This document shows, one piece after another, positions 36,423 through 44,713 of a DNA stretch of 64,000 nt; positions within the stretch are counted from its first letter, which is position 1; each line of letters opens with the position of its first letter. The notes below the pieces were generated by a model, which searched no databases, was not told the origin of the DNA, and saw only the letters and a list, made by a program, of their open reading frames with translations. The stretch is from positions 124,001 to 188,000 of the forward strand of contig NZ_NQLA01000001.1 in NCBI RefSeq assembly GCF_002252705.1, given 5' to 3'. A program made the position numbers and the translations under genes. This stretch comes from Vulcanococcus limneticus LL (GTDB lineage Bacteria; Cyanobacteriota; Cyanobacteriia; PCC-6307; Cyanobiaceae).

Positions 36423-36704
36423 ATGCCCATGCCCGCCCTGCCTGCCCCTCGCGGGCTTGCCCGTGCCCTGGAGCTCTCTGCCCTGCTGAGCCTGGCTCTC
36501 ACGCCGCTGGCGCTGGCCCCTGCCGCCCGTGCCCAGCGGGTGGTGCCCAAACTGCAGGCGATCTGCCCCCTCGGGTATGTGGACATGCTCAATGGCAAGT
36601 GCTCCACCCTGGGGCTGATGCGCTACACGGTGACGCCCACCAACGGCAAGGCCTGCCTGGAGGGGTGGATGAACGTGGGGGGCGGTTACTGCCGCAGGAA
36701 GTGA
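36423..36704 (+). CDS. Small secreted cysteine-rich protein
   Basis: A 93-residue exported protein. The signal peptide ends near PAARAQ (residue 38) after ALELSALLSLALTPLALA. The mature domain of about 55 residues has four cysteines (QAICPLG, NGKCSTL, GKACLEG, GGYCRRK), enough for two disulfides, and a CPLGYVDMLNGKC segment. The ATG at 36423 is preferred over an in-frame GTG at 36402. Family not recognised. It resembles other small Cys-containing secreted proteins in this window only in general character. Confidence 0.65.
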   Translation: MPMPALPAPRGLARALELSALLSLALTPLALAPAARAQRVVPKLQAICPLGYVDMLNGKCSTLGLMRYTVTPTNGKACLEGWMNVGGGYCRRK

Positions 36705-36738
36705 GCGGCTTGAGCGGCGGGCTGCCTAGCCTCGTCCG

Positions 36739-37179
36739 ATGGCTGACCTCACCCTCCTCTACGACGGCGGCTGCCCCCTCTGCGTGCGGGAGGTGCTCTG
36801 GCTTGAGCGCCGCGACCGCAAGCTCCACGGCGATCGGCCCCAGCTCGCCTTTGTGGACATCGACCAGCCCGGCTACGACCCCGCTGCCCACGCCGGCGTG
36901 ACTTACCGCCAGGCCATGGGCCGCATCCATGCCATCGCCGCTGACGGCAGCGTGCTGCGGGATCTGGCGGTGTTCCGCGCGTCCTACCGGCTGATTGGCC
37001 TGGGCTGGCTCTATGCCCCCACGGGCTGGCCGCTGCTCGGGCCCCTGGCCGAGGGCCTCTACCACCTCTGGGCCGAGCGGCGCCTGTGGCTTACCCGCCG
37101 GCCCGACCTGGATACCCTCTGCCGGTGCCGCAGCGGAGCCTGCACCACGGCGCCAGAGCCGGTCAGAAGCGGCGGCTGA
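36739..37179 (+). CDS. Thiol-disulfide oxidoreductase DCC family protein
   Basis: A 146-residue DCC (DUF393) protein with the signature LLYDGGCPLCVREVLWL at residues 6-22, where CxxC provides the redox-active pair. Further conserved parts are AFVDIDQPGYDP and the membrane-proximal YRLIGLGWLYAPTGWPLL. The C-terminus adds CRCRSGACTT, three more cysteines. It is probably a disulfide oxidoreductase; the partner is unknown. Its 3' end overlaps the convergent DUF2721 gene by 17 bases. Confidence 0.85.
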   Translation: MADLTLLYDGGCPLCVREVLWLERRDRKLHGDRPQLAFVDIDQPGYDPAAHAGVTYRQAMGRIHAIAADGSVLRDLAVFRASYRLIGLGWLYAPTGWPLLGPLAEGLYHLWAERRLWLTRRPDLDTLCRCRSGACTTAPEPVRSGG

Positions 37180-37663
37180 GCTGGGCGGTGGAGAGCTGGG
37201 TCTCCCGCAGCAGCAGCAGAAGCGCCCCCATCAGGCTGGTCATCGCCACCACGAACAGCGGCACCACGATGGCCGCCAGGTCGAGCACCGCCACGGCGCT
37301 CACAAAGGTCACCGACACCACCGCCGCCACCAGCAGGCCCGTGAGGGTGGCGCACTGCATCGCTCGCCCCAGCAGCACCATGCGGCGCTTATGGATCCGC
37401 ATCTCCTGGTGCAGGGGCTCCCGTTCGGTGGGGTCGCCGCCGCTCGCCTCGCTGCGACTGAGCTGGTCCTGCATGGTGCGGGCCCGGTCCACCACGCGAG
37501 AGAGCCGGCCGGCCAGCACCCCCAGCAGGCCGGAGATGCCCGTCAGCAGGAACACCGGGCCCACGGAGAGCTGGATCGCCCGCGCCAACCCCAGCACCGG
37601 CGCATTGGCACTGGGCTCGGCGATGAAGGCCAGCAGGGCGAGTGGATCGGGCAGTGGCGGCAT
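37163..37663 (-). CDS. DUF2721-family membrane protein
   Basis: A 166-residue integral membrane protein with three hydrophobic segments: VGPVFLLTGISGLLGVLAGRL, then the pair LLGRAMQCATLTGLLVAAVVSVTFV and LAAIVVPLFVVAMTSLMGALLLLL. A cytoplasmic Arg/Glu-rich loop (RLSRVVDRARTMQDQL) between the first two matches the DUF2721 family. The start at 37663 fits the family start; the open frame extends upstream antisense to the OsmC gene but loses protein character. Function unknown. Confidence 0.8.
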   Translation of the reverse strand: MPPLPDPLALLAFIAEPSANAPVLGLARAIQLSVGPVFLLTGISGLLGVLAGRLSRVVDRARTMQDQLSRSEASGGDPTEREPLHQEMRIHKRRMVLLGRAMQCATLTGLLVAAVVSVTFVSAVAVLDLAAIVVPLFVVAMTSLMGALLLLLRETQLSTAQLSRRF

Positions 37664-37849
37664 GGGCAGGGCGGCTGCTGGGCGACGAACGGTGGCGGTC
37701 AGGGCGTGCTCGCGGGTGCCCGCCCGCCTCGGGACCCAGCGCACCTGGAATGGCTGCTGCCAGTGTGGAGCCCCCGTCCCATTGCTGCCGGGCCAGGGGG
37801 CTGCAGCCCCTCGCCGCACCCTCCTGCCCCCCGTCCCGCCCCCGCGCCC

Positions 37850-38251
37850 ATGACCACGATCGACACCCGCTACGACGGCCAGCTGCGCTGCCATGCCGTC
37901 CATGGCCCGTCCGGCTCGGAGCTGGATACCGATGCCCCCACCGACAACCAGGGCCGCGGCGAGCGCTTTTCCCCCACGGATCTGGTGGCCACGGCCCTCT
38001 CGACCTGCATCCTCACGGTGCTCGGCATCACCGCCGAGCGCCAGGGCTGGCACCTGGAGGGCGCCACCGCCCGGGTGGAGAAGACCATGACCCGCAGCGG
38101 CGTGCGCCGCATCGACCTGCTGGAGGTGTGGATCCAGTTGCCGGCGGATCTCAGCGCCGAGCAGCGCCAGCAGCTGATCCGCGCCGGTGAGACCTGCCCC
38201 GTGAAGGAGAGCCTGGAGGGGGCGGTGCCGATGCGGCTGCACTGGAGCTGA
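37850..38251 (+). CDS. OsmC-family protein
   Basis: A 133-residue OsmC/Ohr-family protein. The domain shows the conserved SPTDLVATALSTCILTVLGITAE, carrying the first Cys on a helix, and a second cysteine in GETCPVKESL, the two-Cys arrangement of hydroperoxide-reducing OsmC proteins. It probably reduces organic hydroperoxides with thiol cofactors in the cytoplasm. The ATG at 37850 is the first start that gives a proper domain N-terminus. It lies 43 bases upstream of the P450 gene on the same strand. Confidence 0.88.
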   Translation: MTTIDTRYDGQLRCHAVHGPSGSELDTDAPTDNQGRGERFSPTDLVATALSTCILTVLGITAERQGWHLEGATARVEKTMTRSGVRRIDLLEVWIQLPADLSAEQRQQLIRAGETCPVKESLEGAVPMRLHWS

Positions 38252-38294
38252 GGCCCCGGCCGGCCAGCCGCGCCGCCAGGCCTAGGGTCGCGCT

Positions 38295-39653
38295 ATGGAC
38301 CCCTCTGCGAGTGCGCCACCTGCCGCCAGTGGCACGCGTCCCCTGCCCCGCACCGGCGCGGTGAGCGGGATTCTGGAAACCCTCGCCTTCTTCCGCGATC
38401 CCGGCTTTGCCGAGCGCCGCTTCGATCGCCACGGCGACGTGTTCGAGACGGTGCTGCTGGGTCAGCCGATGGTGTTCATCCGCGGTGGCGCGGCGATCGG
38501 CGATCTGCTGGCCCAGGGGGAGGCGGTGGAGGGCTGGTGGCCCGAAAGCGTGCGTCAGCTGCTGGGGAGCCGATCGCTGGCCAACCGCAACGGTCCGGCC
38601 CACCGGGCCCGGCGGCGGGTGGTGGGTCAGCTGTTCTCGGCGGCGGCCCTGCGGCGCTACAGCCTGCAGATCGTGGCGCTGGTGGATGAGCTGGCCTCGG
38701 AGCTGCGGGGCGCTGGCCAGCCGCTGCCCCTGGCCGGGCGGATGCGGCGCTTTGCCTTCTCGGTGATCGCCACGGTGGTGCTGGGCCTGGAGGGCCCCGA
38801 TCGCGACGCCCTCTTCACCGACTTCGAGATCTGGACCCGGGCCCTCTTCTCGTTGCCGCTGCCCCTCCCCGGCAGCCCCTTCGCCCGGGCCCTGGCGGCC
38901 CGCGCCCGGCTGCTGGCGCGGCTGCAGCAGGTGCTGGAGCAGGCGCCCCAGGGTCGCGGCGGGCTGGACCTCCTGGCGGGCGGCCTGGATGAGGCCGGCC
39001 TGCCCCTCGGCGATGCCGACCTGGTGGAGCAGCTGCTGCTGCTGCTCTTCGCCGGCTACGAGACCACGGCGTCCTCCCTCAGCTGCCTGATGCGGGCGCT
39101 GCTGCTCGATCCGGCTCTCGAGGACTGGCTGAGGGTCGAGCTGGACGCCCTGCCCTGGCCGCCGCCTGGGACGGAGGCCCCCACCGCCTACGACCCCGCC
39201 CAGGCGCCGCGGCTCGATGCCCTGGTGCAGGAGGTGCTGCGCTTCACGCCGCCGGTGGGCGGTTTCTTCCGCCGCACCGTCCGGCCCGTGGCGCTGGCCG
39301 GGGTGGCGGTGCCGGCTGGGCGGGTGGTGCAGGTGGCCCTGGCCGCCTCCCATCGCCATGCCGACGGACCGGAGGCTGGCGACGGGGAGGGCTCCCGCAA
39401 GGAGCGGCTTGATCTGGAGACGTTCCGACCCCAGCGTCACCTCGAGGCTGACGGCGGCGTCACCCTGCTGCCCTTCGGTGGCGGCGAGCGGGTGTGCCTG
39501 GGCAAGGCCCTGGCGGAGCTGGAGATCCGGCTGATGGTGGTGGGGCTGCTGCGCCAGGTGAGCCTCGGCCTGGCCCCCCACCAGGACCTCAGTCTGCAGC
39601 GCCTGCCCAGCCCCTCGCCCCGGGATGGGCTGCTGGTACAGACCCGTTCCTGA
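38295..39653 (+). CDS. Cytochrome P450
   Basis: A 452-residue soluble P450. The heme-binding loop FGGGERVCLGKALAE places the thiolate Cys at 401. The I-helix AGYETT is near 252-258 and the ExxR motif is EVLR in LDALVQEVLRFTPP. There is no membrane anchor. Overall it resembles the CYP120 group of cyanobacteria, one member of which hydroxylates retinoids; the substrate here is unknown. A short insertion of polar residues (EAGDGEGSRKER) precedes the heme loop. It follows the OsmC gene by 43 bases and is followed by a 118-base A/T-richer gap before the solute-binding protein. Confidence 0.93.
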   Translation: MDPSASAPPAASGTRPLPRTGAVSGILETLAFFRDPGFAERRFDRHGDVFETVLLGQPMVFIRGGAAIGDLLAQGEAVEGWWPESVRQLLGSRSLANRNGPAHRARRRVVGQLFSAAALRRYSLQIVALVDELASELRGAGQPLPLAGRMRRFAFSVIATVVLGLEGPDRDALFTDFEIWTRALFSLPLPLPGSPFARALAARARLLARLQQVLEQAPQGRGGLDLLAGGLDEAGLPLGDADLVEQLLLLLFAGYETTASSLSCLMRALLLDPALEDWLRVELDALPWPPPGTEAPTAYDPAQAPRLDALVQEVLRFTPPVGGFFRRTVRPVALAGVAVPAGRVVQVALAASHRHADGPEAGDGEGSRKERLDLETFRPQRHLEADGGVTLLPFGGGERVCLGKALAELEIRLMVVGLLRQVSLGLAPHQDLSLQRLPSPSPRDGLLVQTRS

Positions 39654-39771
39654 TCTGTAAAACAGTCGTCAACATCCATTCGGTCAGCTGTCCTGCCCGG
39701 GCCTAGTATCCGATCGAAAAGTGTGGCCGTCGCGAGCCGCGAGACCCGATGGCCCTTGACCTGACGACTCC
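39654..39771 (+). promoter_or_regulatory. Probable promoter region of the SBP-GGDEF pair
   Basis: This 118-base gap is A/T-richer than the neighbouring spacers (CTGTAAAACAG, CGATCGAAAAGTG). CTGTaaaACAG near 39655-39665 is a small inverted repeat that could be an operator. I cannot fix -35/-10 boxes. Confidence 0.4.
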
Positions 39772-40848
39772 TTGGCTGTGAACCGCCAGGTCACGGCTCG
39801 TCTGCTCCTGATGGCTGGAGTGGTGGCGGCGTTTGTTGCTGCCTGGCAGCACTACAGAACCATCCCGCTGCTGGTCCTGGGTCAGCCCCAGTCGGTGGGT
39901 CTGCTGCAGCGGGACCAGGAAGCTCCCTTTTTTCGCCATCTGGCAGAAACCACGGATCTGCCGTTGACGATCACCTATCAAACGGCTGATTCCTTTGGCT
40001 TGAAGGATACCCACCAGCTGGAGGCCCTGCGTGATGGGCGTGTGGATATCGTGTCCCTGCGTTTCATGCAGAACATCGCCAAGGAGCCGGCCTTGGAGGG
40101 CCTGGATTTGCCAGGAATGATTCCAGATTTTCAGAAGGCCCGACGGGTTGTTGAGGCCTATGCCCCAACGCTGGACCGCTATCTGCAGGACAGCTTCGGA
40201 GCCAAGCTGCTTGGACTCTGGAGTTTCGGTCCCCAGGTCATGGTCTGCCGAAGCCCTCTAGGGAAGCTGAGCGATCTCAAGGGACGCAAGGTGAGGATCG
40301 CCAGCCCTGGCTTGGCGCAGTTGATTGCAGCGATTGGCGGAATCCCCGCGATTCTTCCCTTTGAAGACACCAAGAAAGCCCTGGAGCTTGGTCTGGTCGA
40401 CTGCGCCGTGACCAGTGCCGCCTCCGCCAACTTCGCCGGCTGGACGGAGCACACCCGCTACTATTACCCGCTCGCCTTTCAATTCGGCTTCAACGGCTAT
40501 GCCATCTCCCTGGCCAAGTGGAAGGCGCTGCGGCCTGAGGAGCAGGATCGCCTGACGAAGGCCTTCAGGGCGTTCAGTGTGAAACTGTGGCGCTACTCCG
40601 AGGACCTGCAACGGGAGTCGGAGCGCTGCATTCTGGGCGGACCCTGCCGTCAGCTGCGACCCTCTGCCCTGCGCCGTGTTCCGGTCAGCAGCCAGGACGT
40701 TCAGCTTCTCCAGCGGCTCTCCCGGGAGGTCGTCCTGCCCAGCTGGTCCGCCCGCTGCGAAGCGCATCGTCCGGGCTGTCGTGCCACCTGGGACGCGATC
40801 GTGGCGCCCGTGACGGGATTCGACCGTCCTGCCCGGTCCATGCCGTGA
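39772..40848 (+). CDS. DctP-type solute-binding protein (no TRAP permease nearby)
   Basis: A 358-residue protein (TTG at 39772 or GTG at 39778). An N-terminal hydrophobic segment (RLLLMAGVVAAFVAAW) lacks a clear cleavage site and may be an anchor. The rest matches the TRAP-transporter DctP fold: LRDGRVDIVSLRF, LSDLKGRKVRIASPG with the ligand-carboxylate Arg position, and ALELGLVDCAVTSAASANFAGW. The tail has five extra cysteines. No DctQ/DctM genes are present. The stop overlaps the next gene's ATG by one base (TGATG), coupling it to a PAS-GGDEF protein. Third codon positions are more A/T-rich than in flanking genes (e.g. TTGGATTTGCCAGGA). I infer a periplasmic ligand sensor. Confidence 0.78.
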   Translation: MAVNRQVTARLLLMAGVVAAFVAAWQHYRTIPLLVLGQPQSVGLLQRDQEAPFFRHLAETTDLPLTITYQTADSFGLKDTHQLEALRDGRVDIVSLRFMQNIAKEPALEGLDLPGMIPDFQKARRVVEAYAPTLDRYLQDSFGAKLLGLWSFGPQVMVCRSPLGKLSDLKGRKVRIASPGLAQLIAAIGGIPAILPFEDTKKALELGLVDCAVTSAASANFAGWTEHTRYYYPLAFQFGFNGYAISLAKWKALRPEEQDRLTKAFRAFSVKLWRYSEDLQRESERCILGGPCRQLRPSALRRVPVSSQDVQLLQRLSREVVLPSWSARCEAHRPGCRATWDAIVAPVTGFDRPARSMP

Positions 40849-42311
40849 TGCCCAGTCGCCTTGCCGATGGGAGCCCTGCGGAGCGCCGCTCCATCACCCT
40901 GCCGCTTCAGAGTGCGGGCCTGCTTTCAGCGTTGATCTTCCTGATCAACGCCATCTTTGAAGTCCTGGTGATCAACCATCTGTATGGATCCCAGTATGTC
41001 CTGATTGCCCTGCTGCTGGCCGTGCTCTCGCTCTGGGCCTTCCTGGAGGTGGCCCTGATCGGCCGACGGGCCGTCGTGCCACCTCTGCGGCTCCTCAAGC
41101 TGCTGCTGGCCAGTCAGATCGTCTTGAGCCTGGTCCGTCATGCCGGCGACTTTTCGTCCCGTTCCGCGGCTTTGTCAAGTGCTGCGCTTCCGGTTCAGTC
41201 TCCGCAATTCGGCCTGGCCATCGTGTTCCTGCCGATCGATGTGCTGCTGTTTCTGGCGATCAGCCGCTGCCTGATCGATGCGTTCGCCGACGCGGAGCGT
41301 CGCCGCGCGAAGCAATTGCAGCGCCAGATGGCGATCCTCCAGCAGACCAAGGCAGAGCTGCAGGCCAGTGAACGGCGGTATCGGCTGATTGCCGACAATG
41401 TGGATGATGTGATCTGGACCCTGGATTCCCAGGGACTCTTCACCTTCATCAGCCCCTCCTTGAAATCCCTTCTGGGCTATGGGGCCGAGCAGTGGATCGG
41501 CAAACCCCTGAACAGTCTGCTGACTCCAGCTTCGGCCTCCTCCCTGCAGGGTGCCCTCGCGCAGTGGCTCCAGCAGCGGCAACCGGTCGATCCCCTCCTG
41601 CCGTCCTACCGGGCGGAACTCGAGCATCTCCATCGGGATGGTTCGCGGCTCTGGACCGAGATCACCATGACGCCGTTGCGTGAGAAGGACGGGCCGCTGA
41701 TGGGTTTTGTTGGTGTCACGCGGGATATCCGCGTTCGCAAGCTCTATGAGCGCAATCTCAGCGAAGCTCGCGATGCCGCCGAAGAGGCCAACAGCGCCCT
41801 GCTCTCAGCCAACGCGTTGCTGCACGGTCGTGCCACGACCGATGGGCTCACAGGCCTCTTGAACCGCCGTCATTTTGAGGACATTCTGCGGGCGCAGATG
41901 AAGACGAGCCTAGAGCATGGGAAGAGCCTGTCTCTTCTGGTGATTGATGTGGATCACTTCAAGGAGATCAATGATGGTCTGGGTCACACTCTGGGTGACA
42001 AGATTCTGATTGAGGTGTCCCACTTGCTTGCAGCCAGCCTGCGTGAGTCGGATCGAGTGGCTCGCTGGGGTGGGGATGAATTCATCATGGTGATGCCGCG
42101 GGTGCAGCCTGACGAGGCTCTCCAGGTGGCGAACCGTCTGTGCGCGAGCGTCTCCAGCCACCCATTCCCCGGGGGATGGGTGGTCACGCTGAGCATCGGC
42201 GTGGCGGAGCTTCGTGCCCACGAGAGCCTGGAGCAGTGGTTCGACCGCGCCGATGCCGCGCTCTATGCCGTGAAGAACGCAGGGCGCAACGCCGCCAGGC
42301 TCAGCACCTGA
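40848..42311 (+). CDS. Membrane PAS-GGDEF diguanylate cyclase
   Basis: A 487-residue protein predicted to make cyclic di-GMP from two GTP. Four membrane segments span residues 24-43, 50-72, 80-97 and 121-143. A coiled linker (145-173) leads to a PAS domain (about 174-295, RYRLIADNVDDVIWTLDSQG), a second helical linker, and a GGDEF domain (about 325-487). GGDEF is intact at 408-412, and the inhibitory RxxD site (RESD, 399-402) lies exactly five residues upstream, so product inhibition is expected. No EAL domain. It is translationally coupled to the solute-binding protein, which could signal through the membrane segments. Codon use is lower in GC than its neighbours. Confidence 0.93.
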   Translation: MPSRLADGSPAERRSITLPLQSAGLLSALIFLINAIFEVLVINHLYGSQYVLIALLLAVLSLWAFLEVALIGRRAVVPPLRLLKLLLASQIVLSLVRHAGDFSSRSAALSSAALPVQSPQFGLAIVFLPIDVLLFLAISRCLIDAFADAERRRAKQLQRQMAILQQTKAELQASERRYRLIADNVDDVIWTLDSQGLFTFISPSLKSLLGYGAEQWIGKPLNSLLTPASASSLQGALAQWLQQRQPVDPLLPSYRAELEHLHRDGSRLWTEITMTPLREKDGPLMGFVGVTRDIRVRKLYERNLSEARDAAEEANSALLSANALLHGRATTDGLTGLLNRRHFEDILRAQMKTSLEHGKSLSLLVIDVDHFKEINDGLGHTLGDKILIEVSHLLAASLRESDRVARWGGDEFIMVMPRVQPDEALQVANRLCASVSSHPFPGGWVVTLSIGVAELRAHESLEQWFDRADAALYAVKNAGRNAARLST

Positions 42312-42392
42312 TCCAAGCCTGGTTCGGGGTTCCGAGACGGCTCGGCTCCCTTGGCTGGGGCGGCATGCTGACGCCATCGCTGCTCCGGCCCC

Positions 42393-43934
42393 ATGGCAGT
42401 TTCGGCATCCGCCCTCGATCGGCTGCATCAGCACCTGCACCAGACGCGGTTGCTGGGCTCGATCAGCAGCGCCCTCTACTACGACCAGAACACCGTGATG
42501 CCGGCGGCCGGTGCGACCTGGCGGGGCGAGCAGCTGGCCCTGCTGGCGAGCCAGCTGCATGGGCGGCAGAGCAGCAGTGCCTACGCCGAGCTGGTGGCGG
42601 CAGCGGAAGGCGAGCTGGGCGCCGATGCGCTGCCTGAGCAGCGCCGCAACCTGCAGCTGCTGCGCCTGGAGCTGGAGCGCCAGCGCTGCCTGGATCCCGC
42701 CCTGGTGAGCGCCCTGGCCAGGGCCCAGTCCCGCGGTAATGCCGTGTGGCAGGAGGCCCGCGCCAACAACGACTATGCCGCCTTTGCCCCGGCGCTCCAG
42801 GAGCTGATCGACCTGCGCCGCCAGCAGGCCAGCCAGCTGGCCGCCGCCGAGCCGGTGGCCCGCAGTCCCTGGGAAATCCTGGCCCAGCCCTTCGAGCCCG
42901 ACATCAGCAAGGCCCGCCTCGAGGAACTCTTCGCCTCCCTCAAGGCTGAGCTGCCGCCCCTGATCGCCCAGGTGGCCAGCGGCAGGGCCGCCGCCGCTGC
43001 CACTCCCCAATCCTCGGACCCCATGGATCTGCCGGAGGCCCTGCAGGAGCGCCTCTGCGCCGATCTGCTCGACAGCTGGGGCTACGACCCACGGCACTGC
43101 CAGCGCTCCCGCTCGGCCCACCCCTTCTCCTGCACCCTCGGCCCCCAGGACTTCCGCATCACCACCCGGGTTGTGCCGGGCCAGCCCCTCTCGGCCTTCC
43201 TGGCCACCGCCCACGAGTGGGGCCACTCCCTCTACGAGCAGGGCTTGCCCCGCACGGATGACCACTTCTTCCCATGGCCCCTCGGGGAGGCCACCTCGAT
43301 GGGGGTGCATGAGTCCCAGTCGCTGTTCTGGGAGTGCCGGGTGGCGCGCAGCCGGAGCTTCGCCGAGCGTTGGCATGGGCGCTTCGCCGCTGGGTTGGCT
43401 GCCGACCCATGGGGCGGTGCCCCTGGGTTCTGGCGGGCGCTCAATCCGCTGAAGCCCGGCCTGATCCGGGTCGAGGCCGATGAGCTCAGCTACGGCCTGC
43501 ACATCGTGCTGCGCTTCGAGCTGGAGCTGGCCCTGCTCGAGCAGGGGATGCCGGTGGACGAGCTGCCGCAGCAGTGGAACCAGCGGATGCGCGATCTGCT
43601 CGGAATCCAGCCCAGCACGGATGCGGAGGGATGTCTGCAGGACATCCACTGGGCCGAGGGGCTGTTTGGCTACTTCCCGTCCTATGCGCTGGGGCATCTG
43701 ATCAGCGCCCAGCTCTCCGAGGCCATGGAGCAGGACATCGGGCCCATTCAGGGCCTGATTGCCTCGGGGCGTGAGGACGCTCTGCAGGGTTGGCTGGGCC
43801 GGCATGTCTGGCCCCTGGGTCGCCTGGTCAATGCGGAGGAGCTGGTCCACCAGGTCACGGGCAGGCCCCTGAGCGCCCGGCCCTTTCTGGACTACCTCGG
43901 TGCCAAGGTCGCGGACCTGGGCGGTCTTGGCTGA
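42393..43934 (+). CDS. M32-family metallocarboxypeptidase
   Basis: A 513-residue cytoplasmic zinc carboxypeptidase of the M32 (thermostable carboxypeptidase 1) family, which trims amino acids from peptide C-termini. The zinc motif is HEWGH at 274-278, followed by the M32-specific HESQS in SMGVHESQSLFWE. Other family segments are YYDQNTVMPAAGATWRGEQLA near the N-terminus and GLFGYFPSYALG near the C-terminus. It starts at ATG 42393, 81 bases after the diguanylate cyclase gene, where codon use returns to the GC-rich norm. Confidence 0.95.
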   Translation: MAVSASALDRLHQHLHQTRLLGSISSALYYDQNTVMPAAGATWRGEQLALLASQLHGRQSSSAYAELVAAAEGELGADALPEQRRNLQLLRLELERQRCLDPALVSALARAQSRGNAVWQEARANNDYAAFAPALQELIDLRRQQASQLAAAEPVARSPWEILAQPFEPDISKARLEELFASLKAELPPLIAQVASGRAAAAATPQSSDPMDLPEALQERLCADLLDSWGYDPRHCQRSRSAHPFSCTLGPQDFRITTRVVPGQPLSAFLATAHEWGHSLYEQGLPRTDDHFFPWPLGEATSMGVHESQSLFWECRVARSRSFAERWHGRFAAGLAADPWGGAPGFWRALNPLKPGLIRVEADELSYGLHIVLRFELELALLEQGMPVDELPQQWNQRMRDLLGIQPSTDAEGCLQDIHWAEGLFGYFPSYALGHLISAQLSEAMEQDIGPIQGLIASGREDALQGWLGRHVWPLGRLVNAEELVHQVTGRPLSARPFLDYLGAKVADLGGLG

Positions 43935-44006
43935 GGTGGCGCCGCTGGAGTGGGGCCCCCGGGCCGCGATCCGTAGGATGCCCCCCAGCTGTTTTTCAGT
44001 CGCTTC

Positions 44007-44594
44007 ATGGCGAACATCGACCACGCTCCGAGCCGCACGATGCTCAACCTGCTGCACGTGCTGCCGGCCTTCGCCGATGAAGCCGAGCTGCGCCTCAACG
44101 CAATCGTGGAGCTGAACTCCAACACGATCAACAAGTACGAGCTGATCACCGAGACCGGCCATCTCAAGCTCGATCGCGTCGGCTATTCCTCGCTGGCCTA
44201 TCCCTTTGCCTACGGCTGCATCCCCCGCACCTGGGATGAGGACGGCGACCCGCTGGATATCGAGATCGTGAATGTGACCGAGCCCCTGGTCCCGGGCTCG
44301 GTAGTGGAGGCCCGCATCATTGGCATCATGACCTTCGACGATGGCGGTGAGGTGGACGACAAGGTGATCGCCGTGCTGGCCGACGACAAGCGCCAGGACC
44401 ACATCACCAGCTTCACCCAGCTGGGTGAGCACTGGATCAAGGAAACCCAGTACTACTGGGAGCACTACAAGGACCTCAAGAAGCCCGGCACCTGCCGTGT
44501 GAATGGCTTCCTCGATGTCGCCGAGGCCGTGCGGATCATCAAGGAGTGCGAGCAGCGCTACCTCGACACCATCGAGGCCAAGCTGGTCAACTGA
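44007..44594 (+). CDS. ppa: Inorganic pyrophosphatase
   Basis: Soluble family I pyrophosphatase hydrolysing PPi to two phosphates; 195 residues. Metal-binding Asp residues lie in WDEDGDPLDIEI and in DDKVIAVLADDKR. A conserved Lys/Glu-rich substrate segment (NKYELITETGHLKLDRVGYSSLAYPFAYGCIPRT) precedes. The length is slightly above the E. coli form and typical for cyanobacteria. It starts at ATG 44007, 72 bases after the M32 carboxypeptidase gene. Confidence 0.97.
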   Translation: MANIDHAPSRTMLNLLHVLPAFADEAELRLNAIVELNSNTINKYELITETGHLKLDRVGYSSLAYPFAYGCIPRTWDEDGDPLDIEIVNVTEPLVPGSVVEARIIGIMTFDDGGEVDDKVIAVLADDKRQDHITSFTQLGEHWIKETQYYWEHYKDLKKPGTCRVNGFLDVAEAVRIIKECEQRYLDTIEAKLVN

Positions 44595-44713
44595 GCCCTG
44601 GGTGGTGGCCGCTGGTTCTGGGACCCATTCCCCCAGGTGGTCTTCCAGCGACTGGCGTTGGCGATTGGGTGTTGGCGGCTAGCGTGAATCCACGCGTCAC
44701 GCAAGCCCTGTCC

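Noticed and set aside
39772-42311. A TRAP transporter operon
   Set aside because: No DctQ or DctM-like membrane gene lies on either side; the partner is a GGDEF protein.
41910-44465. 851-residue minus-strand reading frame
   Set aside because: It is antisense to the GGDEF, M32 peptidase and ppa genes, all with clear motifs. Long open antisense frames are expected at this GC content.
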